In this document: one piece after another, positions 32,346 to 43,278 of the stretch
Position numbering within the stretch: the stretch's first letter is position 1
Layout of the letters: the number at the start of each line of letters is the position of its first letter
Source: Spongilla lacustris
Taxonomy: Eukaryota > Porifera > Demospongiae > Spongillida > Spongillidae
NCBI GenBank assembly: GCA_949361645.1
Contig: OX442437.1
Coordinates: 4,675,668 to 4,739,667 of the forward strand
Reading direction: 5' to 3'
Length of the DNA stretch: 64,000 nt
Made by a program: the position numbers and the translations under genes
The notes under the pieces: model-generated
What the model saw: the letters and a program-made list of their open reading frames with translations, nothing else
The model's database searches: none
What the model was told of the DNA's origin: nothing

Positions 32346-32954
32346 ATGTCTGCGTATAAGTTGACCTACTTCGGCTTCAGAGGACGTGCTGAGCCCATTC
32401 GCCTCATCTTCGCTCAGGCAGGCGTGGAGTATACAGACGACCGTATACCATTCGAGGACTGGCCTGCGCGGGCACCGCACACCCCTTTTGGCGTGATACC
32501 AGTACTGGAGGTGAACGGACAACAGCTCGGAGGAAGCCTGGTCATCGCCAGATACGTAGCGGAGAAACAAGGACTTGGCGGAGCAAACGATTGGGAGAAC
32601 GCCCTCATCGCCAGTGCGCTAGACGCCCTCACAGACCTGCTTCAGAAGGTTGCGGCTTTCATATTTGAGGACGACGAGGCCAAAAAAGTTGAGAAGAAAC
32701 AGGGGTTGGAGGACGAAGTCAACTTCACTCTAACCAACCTCGAGAAGTTAGTTGCCGCAAACAAAGACGGCTGGTTGGTTGGTTCCAAAGTAACATACGG
32801 CGATCTCGTTGTGTATGATTGCCTTGAAACCTTGGCCTTACCTTTCCCGACCATTCTAGGCAAGTACTCATCCCTGTCGCAGCTGAAGCAGCGAGTGGGT
32901 GAACTTCCCAGGATCGCGAAGTGGCTCAAAGATCGTCCAGTGACACAATACTAA
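32346..32954 (+). CDS. Sigma-class glutathione S-transferase, copy 2
   Basis: A single-exon 202-aa protein. Tyr8 lies in YKLTYFG; GRAEPIRLIFAQAGVEY, DWPARAPHTPFG, PVLEVNGQQLGGSLVIARY and GSKVTYGDLVVYD follow in the normal GST order. The N-terminal two-fifths is nearly identical to copies 1 and 3, while the C-terminal helices (residues 95-160) differ clearly. The start at MSAYKL matches the paralogues; the seven residues that extend the frame upstream are not expected. It lies 1.1 kb before copy 3 in the same orientation, and 130 bp after the TIR element ending at 32212. Confidence 0.93.
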   Translation: MSAYKLTYFGFRGRAEPIRLIFAQAGVEYTDDRIPFEDWPARAPHTPFGVIPVLEVNGQQLGGSLVIARYVAEKQGLGGANDWENALIASALDALTDLLQKVAAFIFEDDEAKKVEKKQGLEDEVNFTLTNLEKLVAANKDGWLVGSKVTYGDLVVYDCLETLALPFPTILGKYSSLSQLKQRVGELPRIAKWLKDRPVTQY

Positions 32955-33524
32955 TGCACCCAGGCCCCAGGCTCTGGACTTTTTAGCTTATCGTATTGTG
33001 TAGTTGTGTACGTACAAAGTAGCAATCTAATAACCATGCACGTACTTGTATACGCCTTTTCCCACCGCGCCCACTCCGGAATAATTATTATGGCCTTAGA
33101 TCAGAGATAAATATTTAGAAAACTATCTGTGTTGTGGCGTCATTAATTAGAGATAAGCTGGGCGTTGTTTCGAGCCTAGCCATGTGTTGTGCAAATTATC
33201 AGGACACAAGACGAATCCAGCATGTATCTACACAATTGTGAAATAGCATAGTTTTGAATTTGAAAGGATTCACTACTTCCCCGGCTTTAGTGGTGGAACA
33301 TTGTTTCTTTTTTTTTTTAATTAAAAAAAAGCACATACAGGCCATTTCAATATGTAATGGCCATTGACGTGACCAGTGCTGACCTTTTATACACAATTAC
33401 GCTCCGGAGGCGCGGTAGCATTGCTCGTCACCAAACATGTATACAAGCTATGCCACTCGGCAAAAACGTTATTGACAATAAATATTCTATAAAGGTAGAA
33501 GTAGGGGTGCGAGTTGCTGTCTAA
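32955..33524. other. Spacer between GST copies 2 and 3; no gene
   Basis: It has T- and A-runs at 33303-33330 and then the first unit of a GTAGGGGTGCGAGTTGCTGT tandem repeat that continues after the MITE at 33525. Confidence 0.5.
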
Positions 33525-33734
33525 GGCCCGGCACACTCGAGGCGATATCGCTGGCAACTAGTCACCAGGAACAGTCGTAAGCGATATCGTCTAGTGTGTG
33601 CGTGTATGTTTCTGGCGACATTTGTTGCTAGCAACATGTCGCCCGAAGTTGAGCACTGCTCTACTTTCAAGCGACAACTTCAAACAAACCGCAGCGTCTA
33701 GTGGCCAGCGATATCGCCTCGTGTGTGCCGGGCC
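33525..33734. mobile_element. Harbinger-like MITE, 210 bp, TAA target duplication
   Basis: The ends are GGCCCGGCACAC and its reverse complement, extended to about 30 bp each with GAGGCGATATCGCTGGC. They are flanked by TAA at 33522-33524 and 33735-33737. The element splits an array of 26-bp GTAGGGGTGCGAGTTGCTGT units. Confidence 0.75.
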
Positions 33735-34056
33735 TAAAAGTAGGGGAGCGAGTTGCTGTCTAAAAGTAGGGGTGCAAGTTGTTGTCTAAAAGTAGGTATA
33801 GCAGGAGTAGGAGTTGATGCCTGTAAAATCAGGAGTAGGAGTAGGAGTTAATCCCGATGCGGCCTTGAGGTTACATTGTTTGTACATGTATCCCGATGCG
33901 GCCTTGAGGAATTCACAGTACATTGTTTGTACACGTATAAGGTGAGTGATGACAATGAATCCTATCGCGCGGCAGTCAGCGTCGACACATTCCGCGGATA
34001 CACATATAAGGCGCTATAGCACTAATCACCTCATTCAGTCACTCCAAAAAGGATCG
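33735..34056. promoter_or_regulatory. Upstream region of GST copy 3 with short direct repeats
   Basis: Remaining units of the AAAGTAGGGGTGCGAGTTG array are followed by a duplicated block CCCGATGCGGCCTTGAGG with ACATTGTTTGTACA (33850-33940). The repeats lie about 120 bp upstream of the start codon and could influence expression; this is only positional evidence. Confidence 0.35.
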
Positions 34057-34665
34057 ATGTCTACGTACAAGCTGGTCTACTTCAATCTCAGGGCTCGTGC
34101 GGAGCTTACTCGCCTCATCTTCGCTCAGGCAGGCGTGGAGTACACCGATGAGCGCTTAGAATTCCAGGACTGGCCTGCGCGGGCACCAAACACCCCTTTT
34201 GGCGTGCTACCCGTATTGGAGGTGAACGGACAACAACTCGGAGGAAGTCTGGTCATCGCCAGGTACGTAGCGGAGAAACACGGACTGGGCGGAGCAAACG
34301 ACTGGGAGAACGCCCTCATCGACAGTGCGTTGGACGCTCTTTCAGATGGAATTCAGAAGATTGCCCCCATCGTGTTTGAGAAGGATGAGGCTAAGAAAGC
34401 CGAGTTGAAGAAGACTGCGGAGGAAGAAATTCATTTCACCCTAACCAACCTCGAGAAATTTGCTGCCGCAAACAAGGACGGCTGGTTAGTAGGCTCCAAG
34501 GTAACGTACGGCGACCTCGCTGTATTCAACGCTCTCAGTAACCTAGCTGGATTTTGGCCAGCCGTTCTGGACAAATATACAACTCTGGCGCAGATAAAGC
34601 AGCGAGTGGAAGAGCTCCCAAGGATTGCAAAGTGGCTCAAAGATCGTCCAGTTACATTTTTCTAA
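34057..34665 (+). CDS. Sigma-class glutathione S-transferase, copy 3
   Basis: A single-exon 202-aa protein closest to copy 1 in its first half. Tyr8 lies in YKLVYFN, followed by ARAELTRLIFAQAGVEY, DWPARAPNTPFG, PVLEVNGQQLGGSLVIARY and GSKVTYGDLAVFN. The C-terminal helices diverge from both other copies (SDGIQKIAPIVFEKDE, LAGFWPAVLDKYTTLAQ). The start was set at MSTYKL to match the paralogues, although the frame opens 37 codons earlier. No defects were seen. Confidence 0.93.
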   Translation: MSTYKLVYFNLRARAELTRLIFAQAGVEYTDERLEFQDWPARAPNTPFGVLPVLEVNGQQLGGSLVIARYVAEKHGLGGANDWENALIDSALDALSDGIQKIAPIVFEKDEAKKAELKKTAEEEIHFTLTNLEKFAAANKDGWLVGSKVTYGDLAVFNALSNLAGFWPAVLDKYTTLAQIKQRVEELPRIAKWLKDRPVTFF

Positions 34666-34976
34666 ACTTGTACAAAATAGTGACATTGTTAAATTTAGTA
34701 CATGTATTGTTTTCATTTTTTTTTTTTTTTTAGCCCTTTACCAACAACACACGGGTGAATTGCCGGTGGCTGTATATAGGAGCTCTATTTTTGGTTGTTG
34801 AGACGATAATAGAGCCAAGGATTGTTAACATTACATGGATATTTGGAAACCCGCAAAAATTTGTTTCGTTACATGAATTATTCATGATTACCATGGCTGC
34901 GTCAGAGCTAGATGAGACCAATGGTGAAGACTATGGGGGGTGATCACTGCCATAATTCGACACGCGCTCGCTTTTC
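34666..34976. other. GST copy 3 3' flank; no gene
   Basis: A T-run at 34717-34732 and unremarkable AT-rich DNA. The last 40 bp match the unit that also occurs near 63660-63700. Confidence 0.4.
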
Positions 34977-35102
34977 GTATTCGGGTCGCGCCATCTCGTA
35001 TTCGGGTCGCGCCATCTCGTATTCGGGTCGTGCCGTCTCGTATTCGGGTCGTGCCATCTCGTATTCGGGTCGTGCCGTCTCGTATTTGGGTGGTGCCATC
35101 TC
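34977..35102. repeat. 21-bp tandem array, six units
   Basis: Exactly 126 bp of the unit GTATTCGGGTCGCGCCATCT(C), with later units carrying GTGCC or GGTGCC variants. The same array occurs twice, head to head, at 63529-63656 and 63709-63855. Confidence 0.93.
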
Positions 35103-35460
35103 GTTACAGCTCCGTAACAGTACGTTAGGTAAGAACGTTCTGTTACAGCTCCGTTACAGACATGACATCACTTAGCCGTTTATTGTCGTGATTGCATAAT
35201 ACCATTGCCATCGTTCCGTACCAGGCTACGGTTTGGATCCAGGGAATTTGTTTTGCTTGTATAGTATACATTAAATCAGCCGAGTGCCGGCAGTACGCTC
35301 AGCTCCTTCCTCTCCGTGCATCTTCTAATTGGACAGTACGTATCTTCTAATTGGACAGTACGTAGGAACGGTACGTTCTGACCATGCAAGTCACATGCAT
35401 ATGACGACGATCTGTATAACTCAGCTCGTTTACCAATGGAAACAGTTACAGACATCAATG
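35103..35460. repeat. Unique body of the repeat family also found at 63.2-64.0 kb
   Basis: It shares long blocks with the right edge of the window: TTACAGCTCCGTAACAGTAC, TAAGAACGTTCTGTTACAGC, TACCATTGCCATCGTTCCGT and GGTTTGGATCCAGGGAATTT, and ends near GTACGTTCTGACCAT. There is no clear coding capacity. The family probably is a mobile or duplicated segment with the 21-bp array at one end. Confidence 0.75.
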
Positions 35461-37684
35461 GTGTTCAGTTGGTAACTGTGTAGATATATTCATGCAGAGA
35501 TCTAATACATCTGGAGATGTCTAGGTTGTCCCAGCGCGCTCACGAATGTCAAACAAATTCGTGTGTCAGTGAACACACAGTGCTGGCTAACAGTAGAAGG
35601 AGCTGCAAGGGGAAAATGAGATCATGATAAAAGCTTGTAATAACCATCTTATACAAGATTGCCCCCTGCCATTGTCCCCTCTCCTCCCCAGACCTACTCA
35701 GATGTGTTAAACCTTAAATCCCCAGGTCCAAGTCCCTACGCATAGGACCAATATTTGAAAATTCTGCAGGTGTTTGGCATCCAATTCTGTACTGTTGTTT
35801 GATGTGTCTATCGCGCTAAATTTCAAATCTAATTTTTAAATCACACGCTTGGTTACATGATGTAAAAAAAATGCATGTGGTTCTTAAAAATGCATTGGAG
35901 AATTTAATTCTCACAGAAAAAAGAAAACGTACAACAAGTATAACTTTTTTTGAATGTTTTTTGAAGCGTGATGTGTGTGCTACTTAAAACAGTCTATGGC
36001 AGTGATTGGTTTTGCCATATTTACCAAAAACACACTGTACGTTTTCAAGATTTTGTCCATTCTATTTGCTATTCCAGCAACAAGCGATCGACAAATACCT
36101 ATCCTTCATACGTTTGTCGAGCTAGCAAATTCCAAATCTACAATGTACATTTTTATTTGCTTAGTGCTGTTTTCCGTTAACATGTTATTCTGCTCTTAGT
36201 AACATTATGTGTTGGTACTTGAAGTTGGTTGCGATTTACCAAAAATGCATCTTTTAGCAATGCACTATTGACTGTAGTTGAATCTGAATTGCAAGGAAGC
36301 ACCAGTATTTTCTGAATTGATAACCATTTCTACAATACAATGAGATTTTGATTTGTTCTCTGCTTACGTGAGTTTGCTAAAAATTAATTTTTACTTGTGT
36401 CCTACGCGTAGGACAACGGGGGATTAAAGGTAAAATTAATTGGTTGAATATCGCAGTACAATGCACTGCAAAGCTAGTGCTAGTATGAGGCTGCATAAAC
36501 CAACTATCACATTAAAACTTTGTGTGGGAGGGCACATCCCCTCCCAAATCCTCCCCCTGCCTTGAAACTGTCCTAATTGAAATCCTAGATCTTTTTCCTC
36601 ATGAATTGCAAGTAGGTTTTGTAGACATAGAAATAAATACACCCCTGTTCCACAGAAAAAAGAGTTTACAAGCCCACAGCCTACTCAATCTGGCAAGGAC
36701 ATGCTGCAAACCTACTTGTGTGTTTGGGGTTGGTGGAACCAATGCTGCTTGCAGCTACAGTATCTGGCTACCAAGGTAACTGGGGGATGCAGGAACAGCA
36801 ACTGTTGCCATAGCAGAGTAGTTACCACCTCCACTTGATCTATCCACTGTGAACACCAGGATGATCCCACTAGGTTCCCACAGCACCACTAGACATCCTC
36901 ACTGATATATATGATTATGCATTGATGCAGCATAAAAACCATCTCTGCGCTGAAGGAAGAGGGAAGAATAGGTGATATAATAATACTTGCATATGCGTCT
37001 ACAATACAACCCACACTACAATAGTACCGTCCAATCCTTTATATTAATCTGCATGCATGCTACATGTATACTGTACTATGGGTATTATTTGTTTGCACAC
37101 CCTTACCCAATCAATGATTTTACACCATCCCCACAATATTAGTACACAGAAAACCTACCATCCTCATATTCACCTTTATTGGTAGCCATTGGTGCACAAT
37201 GAATGTGCTCAAGATGCCCAGCAGGTCACAACATACAAAGTTATAGGTGGACTCAATTCCCTACACCAACACTGTTTGTGCGGGAGAGGAGGGGGTGAAT
37301 AAGATGACATCACACAAGAGATTGCATACATTGTATGCTTCTACTCTGTCACACATGCACCATATACAAGGTTCATCACACAGCTTCCCCACACTGAACA
37401 CCTGCTATCCTAATATCCACAGTCTGGCACACAAAAATTGTACCATGCAGGTGGTACATTTTTTGGTAGCCTAAATTACACTACTTGGTACACGCAAAAC
37501 ATTTACCAGGTTTGCCCACAACAGTGGATATGTGGTTTATATATACAATACAGTGTTATTAGGTCATATTGGTTTGCCTATAAGGTACACACCCATTTTG
37601 AAAGGGCCTACATGATCAAATTCGTGCATTGTTCTATTACTGAAACATCTTTAGAAACCTCAGTCATAATATACTTCAACCTTT
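35461..37684. other. 2.2 kb without a supported gene
   Basis: AT-rich DNA. Segment 37140-37440 shares dispersed-repeat blocks (CACACATGCA(C/T)CATATACAA, AGCTTCCCCACAC(T/A)GAACAC) with 53890-54340. A short block near 36550 (CCCCCTGCCTTGAAACTGTCC-like) resembles the inverse of 6545-6565. No exon was recognised. Confidence 0.5.
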
Positions 37685-38200
37685 TTAACCCTTGACCTGC
37701 GCTAATTAATATTCATGATGCACACGTAATGCGGAGGATTTTTAAATAGAAATGTTCAAATTCGAGCGTTCAAACGCTTGCGGGCTTTTCTCGAACGCGA
37801 CGCGTCCGATGGAGCTGATTTTTTCAACATGAGTTGAGAAGTGTTTGTTCTAAACGATTTATATAATTTGAGCGCTAGGCGTGTACTTACGCATCGCTGC
37901 CGAACTTTGAGTGCGCGTATTTGGAATAGTGGAGCTATGCTCGCTCTCGAAGGAGCCCTGATACCTCAGTTATGTACGGTAAGTGTTTAAACTAGCGTTC
38001 CTGTGTACTTACATGCATTTACTCTTAGATATCTTTCGGGACTGATCAACCACATTGATTGTATTGGCAGCTGGAAAGCTAGGTGATTCTTCCAACTTCC
38101 AGATGCTAATTAGAAATGATCTCTGGAATAAGCATCGCTATTACAGGTAAGTAAAAGGGATATAACGTATTGAATTCCATATCATAGCGATGCAACCATG

Positions 38201-40215
38201 CCACAACTATATTCCCCCTTGTGCCACACCCATCCCCCCCCTTGTGTAATAACCATGTTCCCCCTTGTGCTACAACTGTGTTACCCCCTTGTGCCACAAC
38301 TGTGTTACCCCCTTGTGTTACAACTGTGTTACCCCCTAGTGCTACAACTGTGTTACCCCCTTGTGCTACAACTGTGCTACCCCCTTGTGCTACAACTGTT
38401 ACCCCCTTGTACCACAACTGTGTTACCCCCTTGCACCACAACCGTGTTACCCTCTTGCCTCACAACTATGTTACCCCCTTCCACCACAACTATGTTACCC
38501 CCTTGCACCACAACTATGTTACCCCCTTCACCACAACTGTTACCCCCTTGTACCACAACTGTTACCCCCTTGTACCACAACTGTGTTACCCCCTTGTGCC
38601 ACAACTGTGTTACCCCCTTGCAGCACAATTGTGTTACCCCCTTGCACCACAACTGTGTTACCCTCTTACATCACAACTGTGTTACCCCCTTGCATCACAA
38701 CTGTGTTACCCCCTTGCATCACAACTGTGCGCCACAACTGTGTTACCCCCTTGTGCCACAACTGTGTTACTCCCTTGTGCCACAACTGTGTTACCCCCTT
38801 GCACCACAACTGTGTTACACCCTTGCGTCACAACTGTGTTACCCCCTTGCACCACAACTGTGTTACCCCGTTACGCCACAACTGTGTTACCCACTTGTAC
38901 CACAACTGTGTTACCCCTTGCACCACAACTGTGTTACCCCGTTATGCCACAACTGTGTTACCCCCTTGCATCACAACTGTGTTACTCCCTTGTGCTACAA
39001 CTGTGTTACCCCCTTGCATCACAACTGTGTTACCCCCTTGTGCCACAACTGTGTTACCCCCTTGCGCCACAACTGTGTTACTCCCTTGCACCACAACTGT
39101 GTTACCCCCTTGCGCCACAACTGTGTTACTCCCTTGCACCACAACTGTGTTACCCCCTTGCATCATAACTGTGTTCCTCCCTTGAACCACATCTGTGTTA
39201 CCCCCTTGCACCACAACTGTGTTACCCTCTTGCATCAAAACCAAGTTCCCCCTTGCCTCACAACTATGCTCCTCCCTTGCGCCACAACTGTGTTCCTCCT
39301 TTGTACCACAACTGTGTTACCCTCTTGCGCCACAACTGTTACCCCCTTGCACAACTGTGTTACCCCTTGCACCACAACTGTGTTACCCCCTTGTACCACA
39401 ACTGTGTTACCCCCTTGCGCCACAACTGTGTTACCCCCTTGCAGCACAACTGTGTTACCCCCTGCACCACAACTGTGTTACCCCGTTACGCCACAACTGT
39501 GTTACCCACTTGTACCACAACTGTGTTACCCCTTGCACCACAACTGTGTTACCCCGTTATGCCACAACTGTGTTACCCCCTTGCATCACAACTGTGTTAC
39601 TCCCTTGTGCTACAACTGTGTTACCCCCTTGCATCACAACTGTGTTACCCCCTTGCGTCACAACTGTTACCCCCTTGCACCACAACTGTGTTACTCCCTT
39701 ACATCACAACTGTTTTGCACCACAACTGTGTTACCCCTATGCATCACAACTGTGTTACCCCCTTGCATCACAACTGTGCGCCACAACTGTGTTACCCCCT
39801 TGTGCCACAACTGTGTTGCACCCTTGTACCACAACTGTGTTACACCCTTGTACCACAACTGTGTTACCCCTTTGCACCACAACTGTGTTACCCCCTTGCA
39901 TCACAACTGCGCCACAACTGTGTTACCCCCTTGTACCACAACTGTGTTACCCCCTTGCGCCACAACTGTGTTACCCCCTTGCCGCACAACTGGGTTACCC
40001 CCTTGTACCACAACTGTGTTACCCCCTTGCACCAAAACTATGTTACCCCCTTGCACCACAACTGTGTTACCCCCTTGCACCACAACTGCGTTACTCCCTT
40101 GCATCACAACTGTGTTACCCCCTTGTGCCACAACTGTGTTACCCCCTTGCACCACAACTGTGTTACTCCCTTGTACCACAACTGTGTTACGCCCTTGAGC
40201 CACAACTGTTTGTCT
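38201..40215. repeat. 24-bp minisatellite, about 84 units
   Basis: The unit is CACAACTGTGTTACCCCCTT plus GCAC, with frequent third-position-like variants. Because the unit is 8 codons long without stops, several frames stay open for hundreds of residues (for example PLHHNCVT repeats). These are not considered genes. Blocks with the same rare variants recur at 38866-39030 and 39481-39645, showing higher-order duplication inside the array. Confidence 0.95.
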
Positions 40216-40617
40216 CCTTTACAATGTAGGCAAGCAGCTCTTTAGGAAACAGTTCTAGGAAGAGGTCTACAGGCTCAAAGCTGCTCATATCCTTTGTGAC
40301 ACCAGTTGTTGTTCTACAAGGAGGAATCAAATGGCTGGCTTCCTCCTATCCATCACGAATTCCTCCTCTGCTGCTACATCCATCACCATCACTGCCTCTC
40401 CTGTTCCTTCCTCACACCCACACACACATATGTATTGCTCATCAACTTGCATGGCTTCATGCATGCCCACATCCGTTGTGGTTTCCTCTTCCACACACAC
40501 GTCATTTCCCTGCTCAACGTCGCCATCAAACTCGTCATCGCTCATATCGCTATCCATATCGTCCATATACTCAAGATGAAATTCGGGGTCGGATGGGAGC
40601 TTTGTATTGCACGCCAT
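40212..40617 (-). pseudogene. piggyBac transposase, N-terminal fragment
   Basis: A start at 40617 gives an acidic region (EFHLEYMDDMDSDMSDDEFD and CVEEETTTDVGMHE), as is usual at piggyBac N termini. The frame closes at 40327. One frame over, the sequence continues with TTTGVTKDMSSFEPVDLFLE and LFPKELLAYIVKETN, the conserved beginning of the DDE_Tnp_1_7 domain (P(L/V)D.F...F...LL..IV.ETN). It then runs into the minisatellite. So there is one frameshift and loss of the whole catalytic domain. Confidence 0.72.
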
Positions 40618-40677
40618 GTCGAATACTATCGCGATATCGACGTCGATAAAAACTCTATAGGTTACGTAGTGTGTAAA

Positions 40678-40679
40678 TA
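40678..40679 (+). repeat. TA target duplication, left copy
   Basis: TA precedes the terminal CAGGGGGGGCTCGG. The other copy is at 47584-47585. Confidence 0.8.
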
Positions 40680-43149
40680 CAGGGGGGGCTCGGAACAGTG
40701 GACTTTCACACCTCGGAACAGTGGACTTTTGACATGATTCATTGTTATCTTAGGCTCCCTGATCCAATTGCAAAAGTAAACGCCATTAGGTGTTGCGGAT
40801 GGGAAAAGATTAAGATAGCGTCTGCATTGCGTAACCGTTGTGTACTTAGCAAACCTACCTGTGGTTGACCTCTCCGAGTTCTAAATAGAATTCACCGTTT
40901 ATACGCGCCTTTACTGTGTACACTGGTCGCTAAATATTAATTTTCCTTCTCTGAGCCCTGCCTACCTTTGTACGACGACGCTTACGTGTACGTATATATA
41001 TTACCTGCACGCTCACTTCTTAGCCAGAATATGAGCTTCAACCTCGCTTTGTTACCTTGGTCGAGGGATGGACACAACCTGAGTACCCAACCCCAAAGAC
41101 AGAAACTTTCACCATACAGTACACTGTTCCTTCCATTTTACCTCGGCGTCTTCCATTCTTGATGATACACTTTCACTCTTTTTCTCTCTTGGTTGAGCAC
41201 CTGACCTTGTAACACCTCAAGCTGAGAGGACCAGAGTAGGTAAACATTAATAAGGATGTACATGTACCTGGAATATCAGTCTTGCCGCAAGGTTCCAAAC
41301 ATCGTCAATCTTCTAAATTTGGTAAGAGAGGAGTGCAGTTATCCTAATCCTACCATAACCACAATAACTCGTCTTAGTTTTGGCAATGAGCACACCATTT
41401 TCTGCTGTGTCAGGGCAAAAAGCACAACACAGGACAAAGTTATGGTGTGTGGAGTGATGTAATGGTATATTCTCACCAGTGATTTGGTATGACAAATGTG
41501 TATGGTACCATACAATGTAGCTGCAGCATTACATGTCAAAAATGGGACACCAGAAAACTGCTTTCTATTTAGGACAGCTTCGCCAACCATTCATACAGAG
41601 AACACAGATCAATTGCGTTCAGGTCACTGGCTCATTGAGGCAGGTGGACGTTGCGGACAAATGTCTGTGGAGTACGATCAGGTCAGGCTGGCTGCCACGG
41701 GGATTAAGCTACATGTAATGCTGCTTCTTTGTATGCGTAGGAACCATATACACACTTATGCATAGCTCTACATGTACATAACTATTTATAATCTTAAAAT
41801 GTACAGTACATGCACACACATTCAGCACACCCTTTTCTGCTGTGTGATGATGAAAAGGACGTCACAAGAATAAGGTACAGTGAGTGGAAGCTCATGCATC
41901 TGCAACATATTGATGGAAATGGTCATTTGGTATATGACAAATGTGTACGGTACCGTACAAATTGTAGCTGCAGCATTACATGTCAAAAATGGGACACCTG
42001 AAAACTGCTTTATATTTAGGACAGCTTTGCCAACCATTCATACGGAGAACACAGATCAATTGCGTTCTGGTCACTGGCTCATTGAGGCAGATGGACGTTG
42101 CGGACAAATGTCTGTGGAGTACGATCAGGTCAGGCTGGCTGCCATGGGGATTTAAGCTACATGTAATGCTGCTTCTTTGTATGTGTAGGAACCATATACA
42201 CACTTGTGCATATCTAAAAACAGCACAGCTAGTACATGTACATGCACCTACATTTCATGACTATCACACCATTTTCTGCTGTGCAAGGATGAAAAGCACG
42301 ACACAAGAAAAAGGTACAGTGTGGAGTGATGGTCTTCATGTCATGCATTTGCAACATGCCGCTGATATGACAAATGTGTACGGTACCACGCAAATTGTAG
42401 CTGCAGCATTACATGTCAAAAATGGGACACCTGAAAACTGCTTTATATTTAGGACAGTTTTGCCAACCATTCATACAGAGAACACAGATCAATTGCGTTC
42501 AGGTCTCTGGCTCATTGAGGCAGATGGACGTTCCGGACAAATGTCTGTGGCGTACGATCAGGTTAGGCTGGCTGCCACGGGGATTAAGCTACATTTAATG
42601 CTGCTTCGTTTCTACGTGTAGGGACCATACAAACTTGTGCATAAATAATCTAAAACAGCAGGGTACATGTGTACATATACATTTAGCCATGCGCAGAGGC
42701 TATACTGTATGCAAGCATGACTTTCAATTGTACGATTATAAGTCACGAGGACTGTTGCTAACTTACCCCCATACTGGTTGGCCTTACCCTTCTCGATCGT
42801 CTCACCGCGTGTAAGCAAAGCCACGAACACATTGCTGTGCATGTTGATATCTTCGTCTGAAGTAACTGTAATCAGCAAAAAAAAACTTGCGCTCTGTGGT
42901 TCGAGCTCTGCCAGGGGTCATGTTGACGATGGAAGTGTCCAAAAAAAAATTCCTCACATGCATCATTCAGGTCCACAATTTCTAATCAGTGCGCACCTTT
43001 ACTAAGTAAGCGCAGGGGTGTTGATATGATGATAACAATATTCATATAATGCGTAAGATACATGCGCGCGCATATCTATAAATGCAATCGTGCAACAAGC
43101 CAACATGTAATCTTGGTCGTTCGTTCCTTCGTGAATTCAATATCAGACA
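40680..43149 (+). repeat. Left terminal inverted repeat of the Tigger-like element
   Basis: Its tip carries the 18-bp direct repeat CTCGGAACAGTGGACTTT at 40689-40706 and 40712-40729, likely transposase-binding sites. Three internal direct repeats of about 240-250 bp begin near 41505, 41935 and 42365. A minus-strand exon-like segment lies near 42771-42867. None of the frames is recognised. Confidence 0.9.
41505..42625 (+). repeat. Three diverged, frame-conserved direct repeats within the TIR
   Basis: Each unit (about 41505-41760, 41935-42200, 42365-42625) encodes the same frame: VAAALHVKNGTPENCF, then TIHTENTDQLRSG, WLIEA(D/G)GR and GQMSV.YDQ. The frame is kept while bases differ (for example GHW/GLW, RCGQ/RSGQ, EYDQ/AYDQ), and a GTCAGG donor-like motif follows YDQ. 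This pattern suggests a triplicated exon of an unknown protein. It is mirrored in the right arm (45638-46758). Confidence 0.55.
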
Positions 43150-43278
43150 CAGCAAGGACAAAAGATTGCACAAAGCTCTATTCTTACATGCGCCAAGCGC
43201 ACAATTAACTAGTGCATCACTTTGGAATCACAAAAACACGTATGATGCAACTCAGTTGTTATACAAAACATGAAGAAT

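Noticed and set aside
38198..40198. A 666-aa open frame and several other long frames in the tandem array
   Set aside because: The 24-bp unit contains no stop in several frames, so long frames follow automatically. The 8-residue repeats (such as PLHHNCVT) have no start context, splice signals or family similarity.
40327..40737. Plus-strand Ser/His-rich frames near 40.3-40.7 kb
   Set aside because: These are antisense shadows of the acidic N terminus of the piggyBac transposase fragment.
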